From positions 186,001 through 250,000 of the forward strand of contig NZ_FTNW01000006.1 in NCBI RefSeq assembly GCF_900156545.1: 64,000 bases of DNA, read 5' to 3'. The translations under genes were made by a program, and so were the position numbers. The notes beneath the pieces are model-generated. The model was given only the letters and a program-made list of their open reading frames with translations. It made no database searches and had not been told where the DNA came from. Shown in pieces: positions 27,511-36,863 of the stretch. This DNA comes from Aquipseudomonas alcaligenes (GTDB lineage: Bacteria > Pseudomonadota > Gammaproteobacteria > Pseudomonadales > Pseudomonadaceae). Position 1 is the stretch's first letter. Each line of letters opens with the position of its first letter.

Positions 27511-28661
27511 GCCCGCTCCTCGTGCAAACGGATGGCAATGATAAATGCCGCGGCCAGGGCGACCAAGCTGGCGATGGCGAAGGTCCAGGCTGCGCCCAGA
27601 CTCTCCCAGCTGTAGCCGGCATACAGTGCACCGAGGGCGCCGCCGGTGCCGGCCAGCGCCGCGTACAGCGCCTGCCCCTGGCCCTGCTGGTTGGGCCCGA
27701 AGCTGCGCTGGACGAAATGGATGGCGGCGGCATGGAAGCTGCCGAAAGTGGCGGCATGCAGCAGCTGGGCGAACAGCAGCACGCCCAAATGGTCGGCCAG
27801 GTTGCCCAGCAGCAGCCAGCGCAGCGCCGCCAGCAGGAAACTGGCCGCCAGCACCCAGCGCACCGAGAAGCGCGTGAGGATGCGCGCCATGAACAGGAAC
27901 AGCACGATCTCCGCCACCACGCCCAGCGCCCACATCTGGCCGATGAAACCGCGCTCGTAGCCGAGCCGTTCCAGGTGCAGGGTCAGGAAGGTGTAGTAAG
28001 GGCCGTGCGACAGCTGCATCAGCGCCACGCAGAGGAAGAACGCCGGCACGCCCGGGCGCAGCAGCTGAGCGAGAAAGCCGCCCTCGCCGCCTTGCCCGGC
28101 CCGCGCCTGCGGCACCGCGTTGGGCACCCACAGGCTGCCGAGCAGGATGCCGGCGAGGATCAGTACCACCATCGCCGGGAACAGCCCAGGGCTGAAGCGC
28201 TCGAACAGCTCGCCCAGGCCGATCACCGCGACGATGAAGCCGATCGAACCCCACAGGCGGACCTGCGAATAGCGCGCGCTCTGCTCGCGCAGGTGGGCCA
28301 GGGTGATCACCTCGAACTGCGGCAGCACGGCGTGCCAGAAGAACGCATGCAGCGCCATCACCAGGGCCAGCCAGGCGTAGCTCTGGTCGACGAAGATCAG
28401 GGCGAAGCTGAGCAGCGTGCACAGCGCACCGAAACGCACGATGCGCAGGCGCTGGCCGCTGCGGTCGCCCAGCCAGCCCCACAGGTTGGGTGCCAGGCAG
28501 CGCATCAGCATGGGAATGGCCACCAGCTCGCCGATGCGCGCCGGGGCGAAGCCCAGGTGCTGGAAGTACAGCGGCAGGAAGGGCGCGGTGGCGCCCAGCA
28601 TGGCGAAGTAGAAGAAGTAGAACGCGGACAGCCGCCAGTACGGCAGCGGCTGGGCGGTCAC
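27507..28661 (-). CDS. MFS transporter (between aroC and mtnB)
   Basis: 384-residue major facilitator protein with 12 predicted membrane helices, of the MFS_1-like/HcaT-like type. The loop 2-3 motif is seen as [15 protein letters not shown]. It starts with GTG at 28661, overlapping the aroC stop as GTGA, and its own stop overlaps mtnB. An equivalent MFS gene sits at this place in P. aeruginosa (knowledge). Substrate is unknown; the position beside methionine-salvage genes suggests a sulphur compound or nucleoside, which is inference only. Confidence 0.83.
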   Translation of the reverse strand: MTAQPLPYWRLSAFYFFYFAMLGATAPFLPLYFQHLGFAPARIGELVAIPMLMRCLAPNLWGWLGDRSGQRLRIVRFGALCTLLSFALIFVDQSYAWLALVMALHAFFWHAVLPQFEVITLAHLREQSARYSQVRLWGSIGFIVAVIGLGELFERFSPGLFPAMVVLILAGILLGSLWVPNAVPQARAGQGGEGGFLAQLLRPGVPAFFLCVALMQLSHGPYYTFLTLHLERLGYERGFIGQMWALGVVAEIVLFLFMARILTRFSVRWVLAASFLLAALRWLLLGNLADHLGVLLFAQLLHAATFGSFHAAAIHFVQRSFGPNQQGQGQALYAALAGTGGALGALYAGYSWESLGAAWTFAIASLVALAAAFIIAIRLHEERA

Positions 28662-29749
28662 AGCTGGCCGAGCACCGGGGTGTTGACCCGCACGTTGGCG
28701 TTCTGCGCGCGGTGGCGCAGCAGGTGGTCGAGCAGCACGATGGCCATCATCGCCTCGGCGATGGGCGTGGCGCGGATGCCGACGCAGGGGTCGTGGCGGC
28801 CCTTGGTGATCACGTCCACCGGGTTGCCGTCGACGTCGATCGAGCGGCCCGGGGTGGTGATGCTGGAGGTCGGCTTGAGCGCCAGGTGGGCAACGATCGG
28901 CTGGCCGCTGGAGATGCCGCCAAGGATGCCGCCGGCGTTGTTCGACAGGAAGCCCTCGGGGGTCAGCTCGTCGCGGTGCTCGGCGCCACGCTGGGCCACG
29001 CAGGCAAAGCCGGCGCCGATTTCCACGCCCTTGACCGCGTTGATGCTCATCAGCGCGTGGGCCAGATCCGCGTCCAGGCGGTCGAAGATCGGCTCGCCCA
29101 GGCCCGGCATGACGCCCTCGGCGACCACGGTGATCTTGGCGCCCACCGAATCCTGGTCACGGCGCAGCTGGTCCATGTAGGCCTCAAGCTCCGGCACCTT
29201 GTCCGGATCGGGGCTGAAGAAGGCGTTCTGCTCGACGCTGTCCCAAGTCTTGAACGGGATCTCGATCGGGCCGAGCTGGCTCATATAGCCGCGCACCTGG
29301 ATGCCCAGGCCAGCCAGCACCTTCTTGGCGATGGCGCCGGCGGCCACGCGCATGGCGGTTTCGCGCGCCGAGCTGCGGCCACCGCCGCGGTAGTCGCGGA
29401 TACCGTACTTGTGGTGGTAGGTGTAGTCGGCGTGGGCCGGGCGGAACAGGTCCTTGATCGCCGAGTAGTCCTTGGACTTCTGATCGGTATTGCGGATCAG
29501 CAGGCCGATGGAGCAGCCGGTGGTCTTGCCCTCGAACACCCCGGAGAGGATTTCGACGACGTCATCCTCCTGGCGCTGGGTGGTATGGCGGCTGGTGCCC
29601 GGCTTGCGGCGGTCGAGGTCGCGCTGCATGTCTTCCAGGGACAGCTCGATGCCCGGCGGGCAACCGTCGACGATGGCGACCAGGGCCGGGCCGTGGCTTT
29701 CGCCAGCGGTGGTGACGGTGAACAGCTTGCCGTAGGTGTTGCCGGACAT
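28658..29749 (-). CDS. aroC: Chorismate synthase
   Basis: 363 residues. AroC uses reduced FMN to eliminate phosphate from 5-enolpyruvylshikimate-3-phosphate, the last shared step to aromatic amino acids, folate and quinones. Family signatures are [18 protein letters not shown] near the N-terminus, the [30 protein letters not shown] segment in the middle, split here as [15 protein letters not shown] and [10 protein letters not shown], and the C-terminal KPTSSI and [12 protein letters not shown] motifs. The length is typical. It is the first gene of the minus-strand operon that continues with the MFS and mtn genes; the divergent gap to 29905 holds its promoter. Confidence 0.96.
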   Translation of the reverse strand: MSGNTYGKLFTVTTAGESHGPALVAIVDGCPPGIELSLEDMQRDLDRRKPGTSRHTTQRQEDDVVEILSGVFEGKTTGCSIGLLIRNTDQKSKDYSAIKDLFRPAHADYTYHHKYGIRDYRGGGRSSARETAMRVAAGAIAKKVLAGLGIQVRGYMSQLGPIEIPFKTWDSVEQNAFFSPDPDKVPELEAYMDQLRRDQDSVGAKITVVAEGVMPGLGEPIFDRLDADLAHALMSINAVKGVEIGAGFACVAQRGAEHRDELTPEGFLSNNAGGILGGISSGQPIVAHLALKPTSSITTPGRSIDVDGNPVDVITKGRHDPCVGIRATPIAEAMMAIVLLDHLLRHRAQNANVRVNTPVLGQL

Positions 29750-29905
29750 GCAGGGCGCTCCGCGAAATCTGCCTCGAACAAAGGTCGGCGAGTATACCGC
29801 CGGCGCACGCCCAGTTCACCTGCAGCGGGCAAATGGCCGTTGACCAGCCTGCAGTGGCGGCGAAACTTGCCGATAATGCCTGTACGCATGCCCAAGGACG
29901 CCGCG

Positions 29906-30688
29906 ATGAGCGATACCGACGCCCAACAACCCGAAGAACAGACCGAGCAGGCTCCGCCGCACCACCCCTGGGAAAGCCTGGAAGCGGAGCACTTTCAGTT
30001 GCTGCGCCTGGCGCCCCTGCCCACCGACCGCGCTACCGGGCTGCGCCCGCTGCGCTTCGTGCGCTTGGGTCGCGCCGAGCGCCACAGCGACGCGCAAAGC
30101 CTGCTGCGGCTTGCGGTAGAAGTGCCGGGCCAGCGCCCGCGCCGGGAGCAGAACCTGCTGGAGGTGTGGGCCGACCACCGCAACCGCGAGGTGCGCTTTG
30201 GTGCCGACAAGGGGCTGGCCATCGATCCGGTCAACCGCGGCCTCGGCCGCTTCCTGCTGGCTCAGGGCATCGCCTGGGCACGCCAGCGCTGGGGCAGCTA
30301 CACGGTCGAAGGCGGGGTACTGGCGGTCAAGGATGTACTCAGCGAGGACGCACGCCTGCTGCGAGACCATGTCCTGCGTATCCAGGGTTTCGAGGTGGTC
30401 TACCAGGACCTGGCTCAGCTCAAGGCCAGCTACAGTGCCAGCCGGGTCAGCGTGCTAAACCCGGAATGGAACAGGGAAAAGGTGCAGATGATCGACCTGC
30501 TCGACTGCGGCGCGATGCTGCAACAGGCCGATCAGAACCTGCACGAGCAACAGGTGAAGATCGGCAAACTGGAGCATCGTGTCGAAATGCTCAAACGCGA
30601 GGACAGCGGGCTGCGCTTCACCATCGCCTGCCTGGTGGCGCTGACCTTGTTCCAGGCCGGCCTGCTGATCTGGATCGCCACGCGCTAG
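29906..30688 (+). CDS. Conserved hypothetical protein with C-terminal membrane anchor (PA1679-like position)
   Basis: 260 residues; the ATG at 29906 has an AAGGA site 8 nt upstream, preferred over an in-frame ATG at 29888. After an acidic/Pro-rich N-terminus comes a domain of about 160 residues with ARQRWGSYTVEGGVLAVKD and a following Asp/Arg-rich helix, then a coiled-coil (about 210-235) and a single C-terminal membrane helix (about 238-257). No family function known to me. Divergent from aroC and convergent with prmB, as in other Pseudomonas. Confidence 0.75.
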   Translation: MSDTDAQQPEEQTEQAPPHHPWESLEAEHFQLLRLAPLPTDRATGLRPLRFVRLGRAERHSDAQSLLRLAVEVPGQRPRREQNLLEVWADHRNREVRFGADKGLAIDPVNRGLGRFLLAQGIAWARQRWGSYTVEGGVLAVKDVLSEDARLLRDHVLRIQGFEVVYQDLAQLKASYSASRVSVLNPEWNREKVQMIDLLDCGAMLQQADQNLHEQQVKIGKLEHRVEMLKREDSGLRFTIACLVALTLFQAGLLIWIATR

Positions 30689-30707
30689 ATCAGTTGAGCC
30701 GTCGTAG

Positions 30708-30737
30708 GGTGGAAAACGACCCTCGGTCTTTTCCACC
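30708..30737. terminator. Hairpin terminator between the anchored hypothetical gene and prmB
   Basis: GGTGGAAAACGACC pairs with GGTCTTTTCCACC across a CTC loop, with one bulged C. The stem carries its own A and T tracts, as in many Pseudomonas terminators. Confidence 0.6.
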
Positions 30738-30787
30738 ACCCTTTCCCAGAGGCACTCAGCAGGAAAACGCTGCCGCGGCTCGGCCCT

Positions 30788-30846
30788 TAGCCCGGCTGCA
30801 ATCCGCGGAAGCAGGCAGCTCGGTCCCGGATTACATCCGGGCTACC
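30788..30846. repeat. REP-like element (GTAGCCCGGAT type)
   Basis: TAGCCCGG…CCGGGCTAC arms flank TGCAATCC and GGATTACATCC segments just downstream of prmB. A short related piece (GCGGATTGCATCCGGG) lies at 41177-41192 after benE. This is a second dispersed repeat family distinct from the CCCTCTCCC hairpins. Confidence 0.6.
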
Positions 30847-30861
30847 AGAGCCAACCCGAAC

Positions 30862-31776
30862 TCAGCCCTTGGCGCGCGAACGGAACAGCTTCTGGTACTC
30901 GCGACACTGCGCCGCCGCCAGCAGGAACACACCGTGACCGCCCTGCTCGAACTCCAGCCAGGTGAAGTCCACTTCCGGGTACAGCGCCTCGACATGCACC
31001 TGGCTGTTGCCCACCTCGACGATCAGGATGCCCTTCTCGGTCAGGTGGTCGGCCGCCTCGGCCAGCATGCGCCGCACCAGATCCAGGCCGTCGTCACCGC
31101 AGGCCAGGCCAAGCTCCGGCTCGTGGTGGTACTCGGCCGGCATGTCGGCGAAGTCCTCGGCATCCACGTAGGGCGGGTTGGATACGATCAGGTCGAAGCG
31201 CTGCCCCGGCAAGCCATCGAAGCCATCACCCTGCACGGTATAGACGCGCTCCTCCAGACCATGCCGCTCGATGTTCTGGTTGGCCACTTCCAGGGCCTCG
31301 AAGGACAGGTCGCCCAGCACCACCTCGGCCTCGGGGAAGGCATAGGCGCAGGCGATGCCGATGCAGCCGGAGCCGGTGCAGAGGTCGAGGATGCGCGCCG
31401 GCAGCGCCGGTAGCCAGGGTTCGAACTGCTGGCCGATCAGCTCGGCAATCGGCGAACGCGGCACCAGCACGCGCTCGTCGACCACGAACGGCAGGCCGCA
31501 GAACCAGGCCTCACCGAGCAGGTAGGCGGTGGGCACGCGCTCCTCGACGCGGCGACGGATCAGATCCAGCAGGTGCTGCTGTTCGTCATCCTCCAGGCGG
31601 CAATCCAGGTAGCCGTCGGCGATCTCGAAGGGCAGGTGCAATGCGCCCAGCACCAGCTGGCGGGCATCGTCCCAGGCGTTGTCGGTGCCATGACCGAAGA
31701 ACAGGCCGGCCTCGTGAAAACGGCTGACGGCCCAGCGGATATGGTCGCGCACGGTGCGCAGGCGGGATGCAGACAC
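30862..31776 (-). CDS. prmB: Ribosomal protein uL3 glutamine N5-methyltransferase
   Basis: PrmB methylates a glutamine of ribosomal protein L3 using S-adenosylmethionine. The protein (304 residues) has an N-terminal helical domain and a Rossmann methyltransferase domain with [15 protein letters not shown] (motif I) and the catalytic SNPPYVD motif. The start is the GTG at 31776: the sequence TGAGGTGAT upstream is an almost perfect Shine-Dalgarno with 8-nt spacing, and an earlier in-frame GTG at 31785 lies inside that site. NPPY enzymes also include PrmC; the length and the [18 protein letters not shown] N-terminal helix favour PrmB. Confidence 0.92.
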   Translation of the reverse strand: MSASRLRTVRDHIRWAVSRFHEAGLFFGHGTDNAWDDARQLVLGALHLPFEIADGYLDCRLEDDEQQHLLDLIRRRVEERVPTAYLLGEAWFCGLPFVVDERVLVPRSPIAELIGQQFEPWLPALPARILDLCTGSGCIGIACAYAFPEAEVVLGDLSFEALEVANQNIERHGLEERVYTVQGDGFDGLPGQRFDLIVSNPPYVDAEDFADMPAEYHHEPELGLACGDDGLDLVRRMLAEAADHLTEKGILIVEVGNSQVHVEALYPEVDFTWLEFEQGGHGVFLLAAAQCREYQKLFRSRAKG

Positions 31777-31886
31777 AGCTATCACCTCAGGAAAGGGTGC
31801 GCGATTCTAGCCGGAACTGCGGCAAAGGTTCACAGATCGCACCGGGAAGCACAGAATAGACACATCGCCGTCACAGGAGCCCAACC

Positions 31887-32480
31887 ATGTCCGAACCGAA
31901 AACCCTGTTCCAGCTGCTCGGACGCGGTTATGCACCGGCCACCCTCGGCAAGGCCACCCTGCTGGTCATCGACGCCCAGGAAGAGTACCGCAGCGGTACC
32001 CTGCAACTGCCGGACGTGGAAGCCGCGATCAGCGAGATCGCCACCCTGCTCAATGCTGCTCGCAACCTCGGCGCCCCTGTCGTGCATGTGCGCCACCTGG
32101 GCATCCCCGGTGGCCTGCTCGACCCTCAGGGCCCGCGCGGACGCTTCATCGAGGGCCTGGCGCCGCTCGGTGGCGAATCGGTGGTGGAGAAACGCCTGCC
32201 CAATGCCTTCGCCGGCACCGATCTGCATGAGCGTCTGCAGCAGCTCGGCCATCTGGACCTGATCATCTGCGGTTTCATGACCCACTCCAGCGTCAGCACC
32301 ACGGTGCGTGCGGCCAAGGACTATGGTTACCGCTGCACCCTGGTGGATGCCGCCTGCGCTACCCGCGACCTGCCCTACCAGCACGAGCTGATCCCGGCCC
32401 GCGACCTGCACCGCATGACCCTGGCAGCCCTGGCCGACAACTACGCGATGGTCGTACCACAGGCCCGTGCACTGCTCTGA
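31887..32480 (+). CDS. Isochorismatase-family hydrolase lacking the catalytic Cys
   Basis: 197-residue cysteine-hydrolase-like protein. Asp29 (LLVIDAQEEY) and Lys102 (VVEKRLPNAF) of the expected triad are present, but the third position, in the GFMTHSSVSTT segment, is Ser135 where amidase-type members have Cys. Loss of Cys is known in isochorismatases sensu stricto, so this is unlikely to be a nicotinamidase or other amidase. No signal peptide. It precedes a small membrane protein and an Smr gene on the same strand; the product is soluble and its substrate unknown. Confidence 0.82.
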   Translation: MSEPKTLFQLLGRGYAPATLGKATLLVIDAQEEYRSGTLQLPDVEAAISEIATLLNAARNLGAPVVHVRHLGIPGGLLDPQGPRGRFIEGLAPLGGESVVEKRLPNAFAGTDLHERLQQLGHLDLIICGFMTHSSVSTTVRAAKDYGYRCTLVDAACATRDLPYQHELIPARDLHRMTLAALADNYAMVVPQARALL

Positions 32481-32537
32481 CCGGAACCCCGGCGACAGTC
32501 GCCAGTCATAGCGCCGATAACCCAAGAGGAAATCGGA

Positions 32538-32867
32538 ATGAAGCTGTCCGACGACGGATTCGATGCACGCCGCCTGCGCCCACGCGGCCCAGGCTGCTGG
32601 CGCTGGCGTTTTCTCGGCGCCCTCGCCGCGCTGTCTGCCGCCTTTGGCGTGCTGCTGATCATGGCCGGCGCGGCCACCCTGCTCGGCCGCCCGCCGGCAC
32701 TCGGTCCACTGAACGACAGTGTCGGCGCCGCCATCACCCTGCTGCTGTTCGGCCTGTTCCTGCTCTGGGGCGGGATCAACGTCTGGCGCCGATGCCGCCG
32801 GCGCATGCGCAGGCGCTATGGAAACGAGCTGAGCCTGTCGCCACAGCTGCTGAAAAAGCGCGACTGA
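32538..32867 (+). CDS. Small membrane protein of unknown function
   Basis: 109 residues with two hydrophobic helices (about 23-48 and 61-83) and strongly basic ends (RRLRPRG at the start, WRRCRRRMRRRYG after the second helix). An AGAGGAAAT site precedes the ATG. Conserved at this position in Pseudomonas (between the isochorismatase-like and Smr genes) from memory, but without known function. Confidence 0.7.
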   Translation: MKLSDDGFDARRLRPRGPGCWRWRFLGALAALSAAFGVLLIMAGAATLLGRPPALGPLNDSVGAAITLLLFGLFLLWGGINVWRRCRRRMRRRYGNELSLSPQLLKKRD

Positions 32868-32902
32868 AGCCGGTAAACTGGCCTCTTCCGTGGAGGCTAT
32901 TC

Positions 32903-33463
32903 ATGCAAGACGACGATTTTTCCCTGTTCCAGTCCGCCGTGCGCGGGGTCAGGCCGATCAGCCATGACCGCGCCGACACCGGCAAGCCGAAGACCGACCG
33001 CCAGCGTCTGAACACCCTGCGCCAGGCGGCAACGGTGAGGACCGACGCGATCAAGGTGGACGGCTTGTCCGACCAGTTCGTCATCGACGTCGGCGCCGAG
33101 GACGAACTCTACTGGGCCCGCGACGGCGTGCAGGACGGCCAGATGCGCAAACTCAAGGGAGGCCAGGTGGCCTTCGAGGGCAGCCTGGACCTGCACGGCA
33201 TGACCGTGGAGAAGGCCCGCGAGACGCTCTGGGCATTCTTCGCCGAGGCGGCACGCATGGAAGTACGCTGCGTGCGCGTGACCCACGGCAAGGCCGCGCG
33301 CATGGACGGCAAGCGGCCAATGATCAAGAGCCACGTCAACACCTGGCTGCGCCAGCACCCACAGGTGCTGGGCTTCACCTCCTGCCTCGCCAAGCACGGC
33401 GGCACCGGCGCGGTCTATGTGCTGCTCAAGCGCACCATGATGGAAGGCCGCGACGAGGACTGA
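32903..33463 (+). CDS. Smr-domain protein (SmrA-like)
   Basis: 186 residues. The C-terminal Smr domain (about 95-180) shows the LDLHGMTVEKARE opening and the VTHGKA motif with the invariant His-Gly. The domain is related to the MutS2 C-terminus and has nuclease activity on DNA or RNA in characterised members (knowledge). The N-terminus (1-90) is polar and Arg-rich. The ATG at 32903 has a GGAGG site 6 nt upstream. It is convergent with the GMC oxidoreductase gene, 6 nt apart. Confidence 0.87.
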   Translation: MQDDDFSLFQSAVRGVRPISHDRADTGKPKTDRQRLNTLRQAATVRTDAIKVDGLSDQFVIDVGAEDELYWARDGVQDGQMRKLKGGQVAFEGSLDLHGMTVEKARETLWAFFAEAARMEVRCVRVTHGKAARMDGKRPMIKSHVNTWLRQHPQVLGFTSCLAKHGGTGAVYVLLKRTMMEGRDED

Positions 33464-33469
33464 GCCGCG

Positions 33470-35035
33470 TCAGTCCGCCTGCCGCACCGGCCACAGGCTG
33501 ATCGCCCGCTCGGCCAGGGCGGCGATGGTCAGGCTCGGGTTGACGCCGACGTTGGCCGGGATGCTGCTGCCGTCAATCACATACAGGCCCGGGTGGCCGA
33601 AGACCTGGTGCCGCGCATCCACCACACCCTCCGCTGGCGAACCGGCGATCACCGCGCCGCCTAGCAGATGCGCCGTCACCGCGCGATTACCCAGGCTTTC
33701 CGGCAGGACATTCAGCGCCTCCCCGTCACTGGCCTCGGCAAAGGCACGCGCCGCCCGGTTGGCCTGTGGCAGGTAGGTGGGCGAGGCGGCGCCGACCGAC
33801 AGGCGTGACTCCAGGGCAAAAGCCCCCAGACGCCACGCGCGGCGCCGGTAGCCGAAGGCCAGCTGGTTGTCCGCCTGCTGCATCACCGTCAGCACCGAGA
33901 TGCGCCGGTACCAGTCGGCCGTGAACCAGTGCCCAAGCCAGTGCCAGGGACGCCGCAGCAGCGCGCCCACGACCTTGGCCGCGCGCCGCAGCGGCCGCGT
34001 GTCGTCCACCAGCGGCCCCATGTACAGGCGCATGAAGTTGTAGCTGCGCGGAAAACGGTTCTGCGTGATGTGGGTCTGCGCATCCGCGTGGAAGTGGCTG
34101 GAGATGGTGGTGCCCTGGCTGATGTCCACGCCAGGCTGGCCACGGATCGCCACGATCGCCTCGCTGTTGGTGCGCACATGCTCACCCAGCGCTGCCGGCA
34201 AGTGCGGCAAGGTACGGTAGCGGTCGCGGCTGGCGAACAGAATCTCCAGGCTGCCGAGAACGCCGGCCGCGAGGATCACCTGCGGCGCGTCGAGGCTGCG
34301 CAGCGCGTGCGTGCGGCCGCGCAGATGCAGTCGATAGCCCGCGCCGTGGCGGCTGATATGGCTGACCCGGGTTTCGCTGAACACCTGCACGCCCAGCTGC
34401 CGGGCCAGGTACAGGTAGTTGAGATCCAGGCTGTTCTTCGCCCCCTGCGGACAGCCGCTGATGCAGCTGCCACAGCGGTTGCAGCCGCTGCGCTGTGGGC
34501 CGCGCCCGGCGAAATACGGATCGGGCAGCGCTTGCGGCGGGCCGAAGTAGATGCCCTGCGGCACGGGCGCATAACTCTGCGCCACGCCGAGTGCCGTGGC
34601 CGTGCGCTGCAGCCAGTGGTCCTGCTGCCCCTGGTAGGGATTGTCGGCCACGCCGAGCATCTGCCGGGCGCGCTGATAGTGCGCTGCCAGGCTGGACTGC
34701 CAGTCGTCCAGTGCGGCCCAGGCCGGATCGCGGTAGAACGCCGCCTGCGGCTCCAGCAACACGGCGGCATAGACCAGGCTGCCACCACCGACGCCGACAC
34801 CGTGGACCACCCCGACATTGCGATAGACCTTCTGCGCCAGCGGCCCGCGCAAGCCCAGCGCGGGCTCCCACAGCAGGTGCCGCATCGACTGCCCGGCACG
34901 CCGCAGATCGGCCGCGCTGTGCTCACGGCCCTGTTCCAGCACGGCCACCCGGTAGCCTTTCTCGGCCAGGCGCAGGGCGCTGACGCTGCCACCGAAACCG
35001 GAGCCGATGATCAGCACATCGAAGTCGCCGCTCAC
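33470..35035 (-). CDS. GMC-family FAD oxidoreductase
   Basis: 521 residues. An N-terminal FAD-binding motif, VLIIGSGFGGSVSALRLAEKG, is followed by the GMC-type GGGSLVYAAV region, a Cys-rich CNRCGSCISGCPQGAKNSL segment like those in cholesterol-oxidase-like GMC enzymes, and a C-terminal IDGSSIPANVGVNPSLTIAALAER FAD-site motif (here IDGSSIPANVGVNP). The start is GTG at 35035, overlapping the upstream gene's stop as GTGA. It probably oxidises an alcohol, sterol or sugar-type substrate, using the FAD cofactor; the substrate cannot be read from the sequence. It forms a two-gene unit with the gene upstream. Confidence 0.83.
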   Translation of the reverse strand: MSGDFDVLIIGSGFGGSVSALRLAEKGYRVAVLEQGREHSAADLRRAGQSMRHLLWEPALGLRGPLAQKVYRNVGVVHGVGVGGGSLVYAAVLLEPQAAFYRDPAWAALDDWQSSLAAHYQRARQMLGVADNPYQGQQDHWLQRTATALGVAQSYAPVPQGIYFGPPQALPDPYFAGRGPQRSGCNRCGSCISGCPQGAKNSLDLNYLYLARQLGVQVFSETRVSHISRHGAGYRLHLRGRTHALRSLDAPQVILAAGVLGSLEILFASRDRYRTLPHLPAALGEHVRTNSEAIVAIRGQPGVDISQGTTISSHFHADAQTHITQNRFPRSYNFMRLYMGPLVDDTRPLRRAAKVVGALLRRPWHWLGHWFTADWYRRISVLTVMQQADNQLAFGYRRRAWRLGAFALESRLSVGAASPTYLPQANRAARAFAEASDGEALNVLPESLGNRAVTAHLLGGAVIAGSPAEGVVDARHQVFGHPGLYVIDGSSIPANVGVNPSLTIAALAERAISLWPVRQAD

Positions 35036-35481
35036 GCCTCGCGCACCAGCAGGAAAGGAAAGCCCAGCCGACGCAGGCCCGGCAGGTCGACGAAGGTCAG
35101 GCACAGGCAGTGCTGCGGGTCGAGCTGGCGCAGTTCGTCACGCACCCAGCGCCAGGGCCGGCGCGTTGCCTGGCCGTAATCCAGGGCCACGCAGGGTTGC
35201 CCGTCGAGCCAGGAGGGCTGGGCGCTGTAGCGCATCGGCAGCAGCTCAAGCAGCTGCCCGCCACGGCGGCGCAGGTTGACCGCCGCCTGCGCATCGACGA
35301 AGCGCTTGCCGTACCAGCCCGGCATGCCGCTCAGCGCGATGCTCGGCCCGGCGCTGCCGCGCAGCCACCAGGGGCCGATGAACTCGGCGCGCCAGCGCCC
35401 GATCAGGTGCTCGGCCGCCGGCAGCTGACGATAGCGGGCCAGCAGGCGGCTCAGGGAAAGCGAATGGAGAGTCTGCATCAT
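35032..35481 (-). CDS. Hypothetical protein translationally coupled to the GMC oxidoreductase
   Basis: 149 residues; Arg/Leu/Trp-rich with segments IGRWRAEFIGPWWLRGSAGP and a C-terminal LTFVDLPGLRRLGFPFLLV. No signal peptide or clear membrane helix; I do not recognise the family. Its TGA stop overlaps the GTG start of the GMC gene, so the two are made together. A dyad-symmetric sequence sits 11 bp upstream of its ATG. It might be a small accessory or lipocalin-like protein for the oxidoreductase, which is only a guess. Confidence 0.7.
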   Translation of the reverse strand: MMQTLHSLSLSRLLARYRQLPAAEHLIGRWRAEFIGPWWLRGSAGPSIALSGMPGWYGKRFVDAQAAVNLRRRGGQLLELLPMRYSAQPSWLDGQPCVALDYGQATRRPWRWVRDELRQLDPQHCLCLTFVDLPGLRRLGFPFLLVREA

Positions 35482-35491
35482 GCGGCCGCCC

Positions 35492-35521
35492 GATTATTAG
35501 AGTTATTGCTCTAGACTAATC
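35492..35521. promoter_or_regulatory. Dyad-symmetric putative operator upstream of the GMC operon
   Basis: Nested arms GATTA…TAGAG (35492-35502) and CTCTA…TAATC (35509-35521) flank the centre TTATTG. It lies at the promoter of the minus-strand hypothetical–GMC pair and upstream of folE, in an AT-rich patch. Regulator unknown. Confidence 0.5.
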
Positions 35522-35648
35522 GCCAGCCGCCTGTTCGGCAGCCCGCAAATCTGCCAAGTCCACGGGGTTTAACGCCAAGACGCTGCACACTTGCCAGCGC
35601 GCCGCGCGCCGCCTACCCTGCCGGGCTGCAATTTCGATTGGAATTCCC

Positions 35649-36197
35649 ATGTCCCTGGAACAGCAATACACCGCCATTCTCGGTCAACTCGGCGAAGACG
35701 TTTCCCGCGAAGGCCTGCTCGATACCCCCAAGCGCGCGGCCAAAGCCATGCAGTACCTGTGCAGGGGCTACCAGCAGACGCTCGAGGAAGTCACCAACGG
35801 CGCCCTGTTCAGCTCCGACAACAGCGAGATGGTGCTGGTGAAGAACATCGAGCTGTACTCGCTGTGCGAGCATCACCTGCTGCCGTTCATCGGCAAGGCC
35901 CATGTGGCCTACATTCCCAGCGGCAAGGTGCTGGGGCTGTCCAAGGTGGCGCGCATCGTCGACATGTACGCCCGCCGCCTGCAGATCCAGGAGAACCTCA
36001 GCCGGCAGATCGCCGAGGCCGTTCAGCAGGTCACCGGCGCCCTGGGCGTCGCTGTGGTGATCGAGGCCCAGCACATGTGCATGATGATGCGCGGCGTGGA
36101 GAAACAGAATTCCTCCATGGTCACCTCGGTGATGCTCGGCGAGTTCCGCGAAAACGCCGCCACCCGCAGCGAGTTCCTCAGCCTGATCCGCGACTGA
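35649..36197 (+). CDS. folE: GTP cyclohydrolase I (FolE type)
   Basis: 182-residue zinc enzyme that converts GTP to 7,8-dihydroneopterin triphosphate, the first step of folate/pterin synthesis. Zinc ligands appear in [18 protein letters not shown] (Cys and His) and [12 protein letters not shown] (Cys); the phosphate-binding [19 protein letters not shown] motif is intact. Pseudomonas carries two FolE paralogues; the location beside smrA-like and isochorismatase-like genes matches the one named folE2 in P. aeruginosa, though it is a canonical type I enzyme. A clean terminator follows. Confidence 0.94.
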   Translation: MSLEQQYTAILGQLGEDVSREGLLDTPKRAAKAMQYLCRGYQQTLEEVTNGALFSSDNSEMVLVKNIELYSLCEHHLLPFIGKAHVAYIPSGKVLGLSKVARIVDMYARRLQIQENLSRQIAEAVQQVTGALGVAVVIEAQHMCMMMRGVEKQNSSMVTSVMLGEFRENAATRSEFLSLIRD

Positions 36198-36211
36198 CAC
36201 GCAGCGAGCAT

Positions 36212-36241
36212 AAAAAAGCCGGCTTAGTGCCGGCTTTTTTA
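36212..36241. terminator. Bidirectional intrinsic terminator after folE
   Basis: AAAAAAGCCGGC-TTAGT-GCCGGCTTTTTT; serves folE (+) and the convergent GST gene (-). Confidence 0.92.
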
Positions 36242-36258
36242 TGCTCCTCAGGTCAACC

Positions 36259-36861
36259 TCAACCGAACATGGTCACGTGCTGCGGGTGGCTAGCGATACG
36301 CGCGAGCCAGGCGTTGATCGCCGGGTAACCGCTCAGGTCGAAACCGCCTTCATGCGCCACATGGGTGTAGGCATACAGGGCAATATCGGCCAGGGTGTAC
36401 TGCTCACCCACCAGGTAGGGCGTGCGCTGCAACTGCTGCTCCATCACCCGGAACGCCTTGTGCCCACGCACATGGCACACCTCATACTCCTCGCGCCGCG
36501 CCTCGGGCATGCCCTGGTACAGCTGGATGAAGCGCGCCACCGCGACATAGGGCTCGTGGCTGTACTGCTCGAAGAACTGCCACTGCAGCATCTGGGTGCG
36601 CAGGCGCGGCTCGTTGGGGATGAACTCGCTGCCATCGGCGAGGAAGTTGAGGATGGCGTTGGACTCCCAGAGGAAGGTGCCATCTTCCAGCTCCAGCACC
36701 GGAATCTTGCCGTTGGGGTTCTTGGACAGGAACTCGGCGGTCTGCGTCTCGCCTTTGAGGATGTCGATCGGCAGCCACTGATACTCGCGACCGAGCAGGT
36801 GCAGCATCAGCTTGACCTTGTAGCAGTTGCCGGAACGGTAATCGCCGTAAACCTTGAGCAT
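36259..36861 (-). CDS. Glutathione S-transferase family protein
   Basis: 200 residues in the two-domain GST layout. The thioredoxin-like N-terminal domain (1-78) ends in the PNGKIPVLELEDGTFLWESNAI glutathione-binding motif (cis-Pro and Glu-Ser), and the C-terminal all-helical domain has the YTLADIALYAYTHV N-capping/staple motif. The catalytic position near the N-terminus, GDYRSGNCYKVKL, has Ser/Cys, as in beta or nu-type bacterial GSTs. It lies 2 nt downstream of the aminotransferase gene and is probably cotranscribed. Substrate unknown. Confidence 0.88.
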   Translation of the reverse strand: MLKVYGDYRSGNCYKVKLMLHLLGREYQWLPIDILKGETQTAEFLSKNPNGKIPVLELEDGTFLWESNAILNFLADGSEFIPNEPRLRTQMLQWQFFEQYSHEPYVAVARFIQLYQGMPEARREEYEVCHVRGHKAFRVMEQQLQRTPYLVGEQYTLADIALYAYTHVAHEGGFDLSGYPAINAWLARIASHPQHVTMFG

Positions 36862-36863
36862 GG

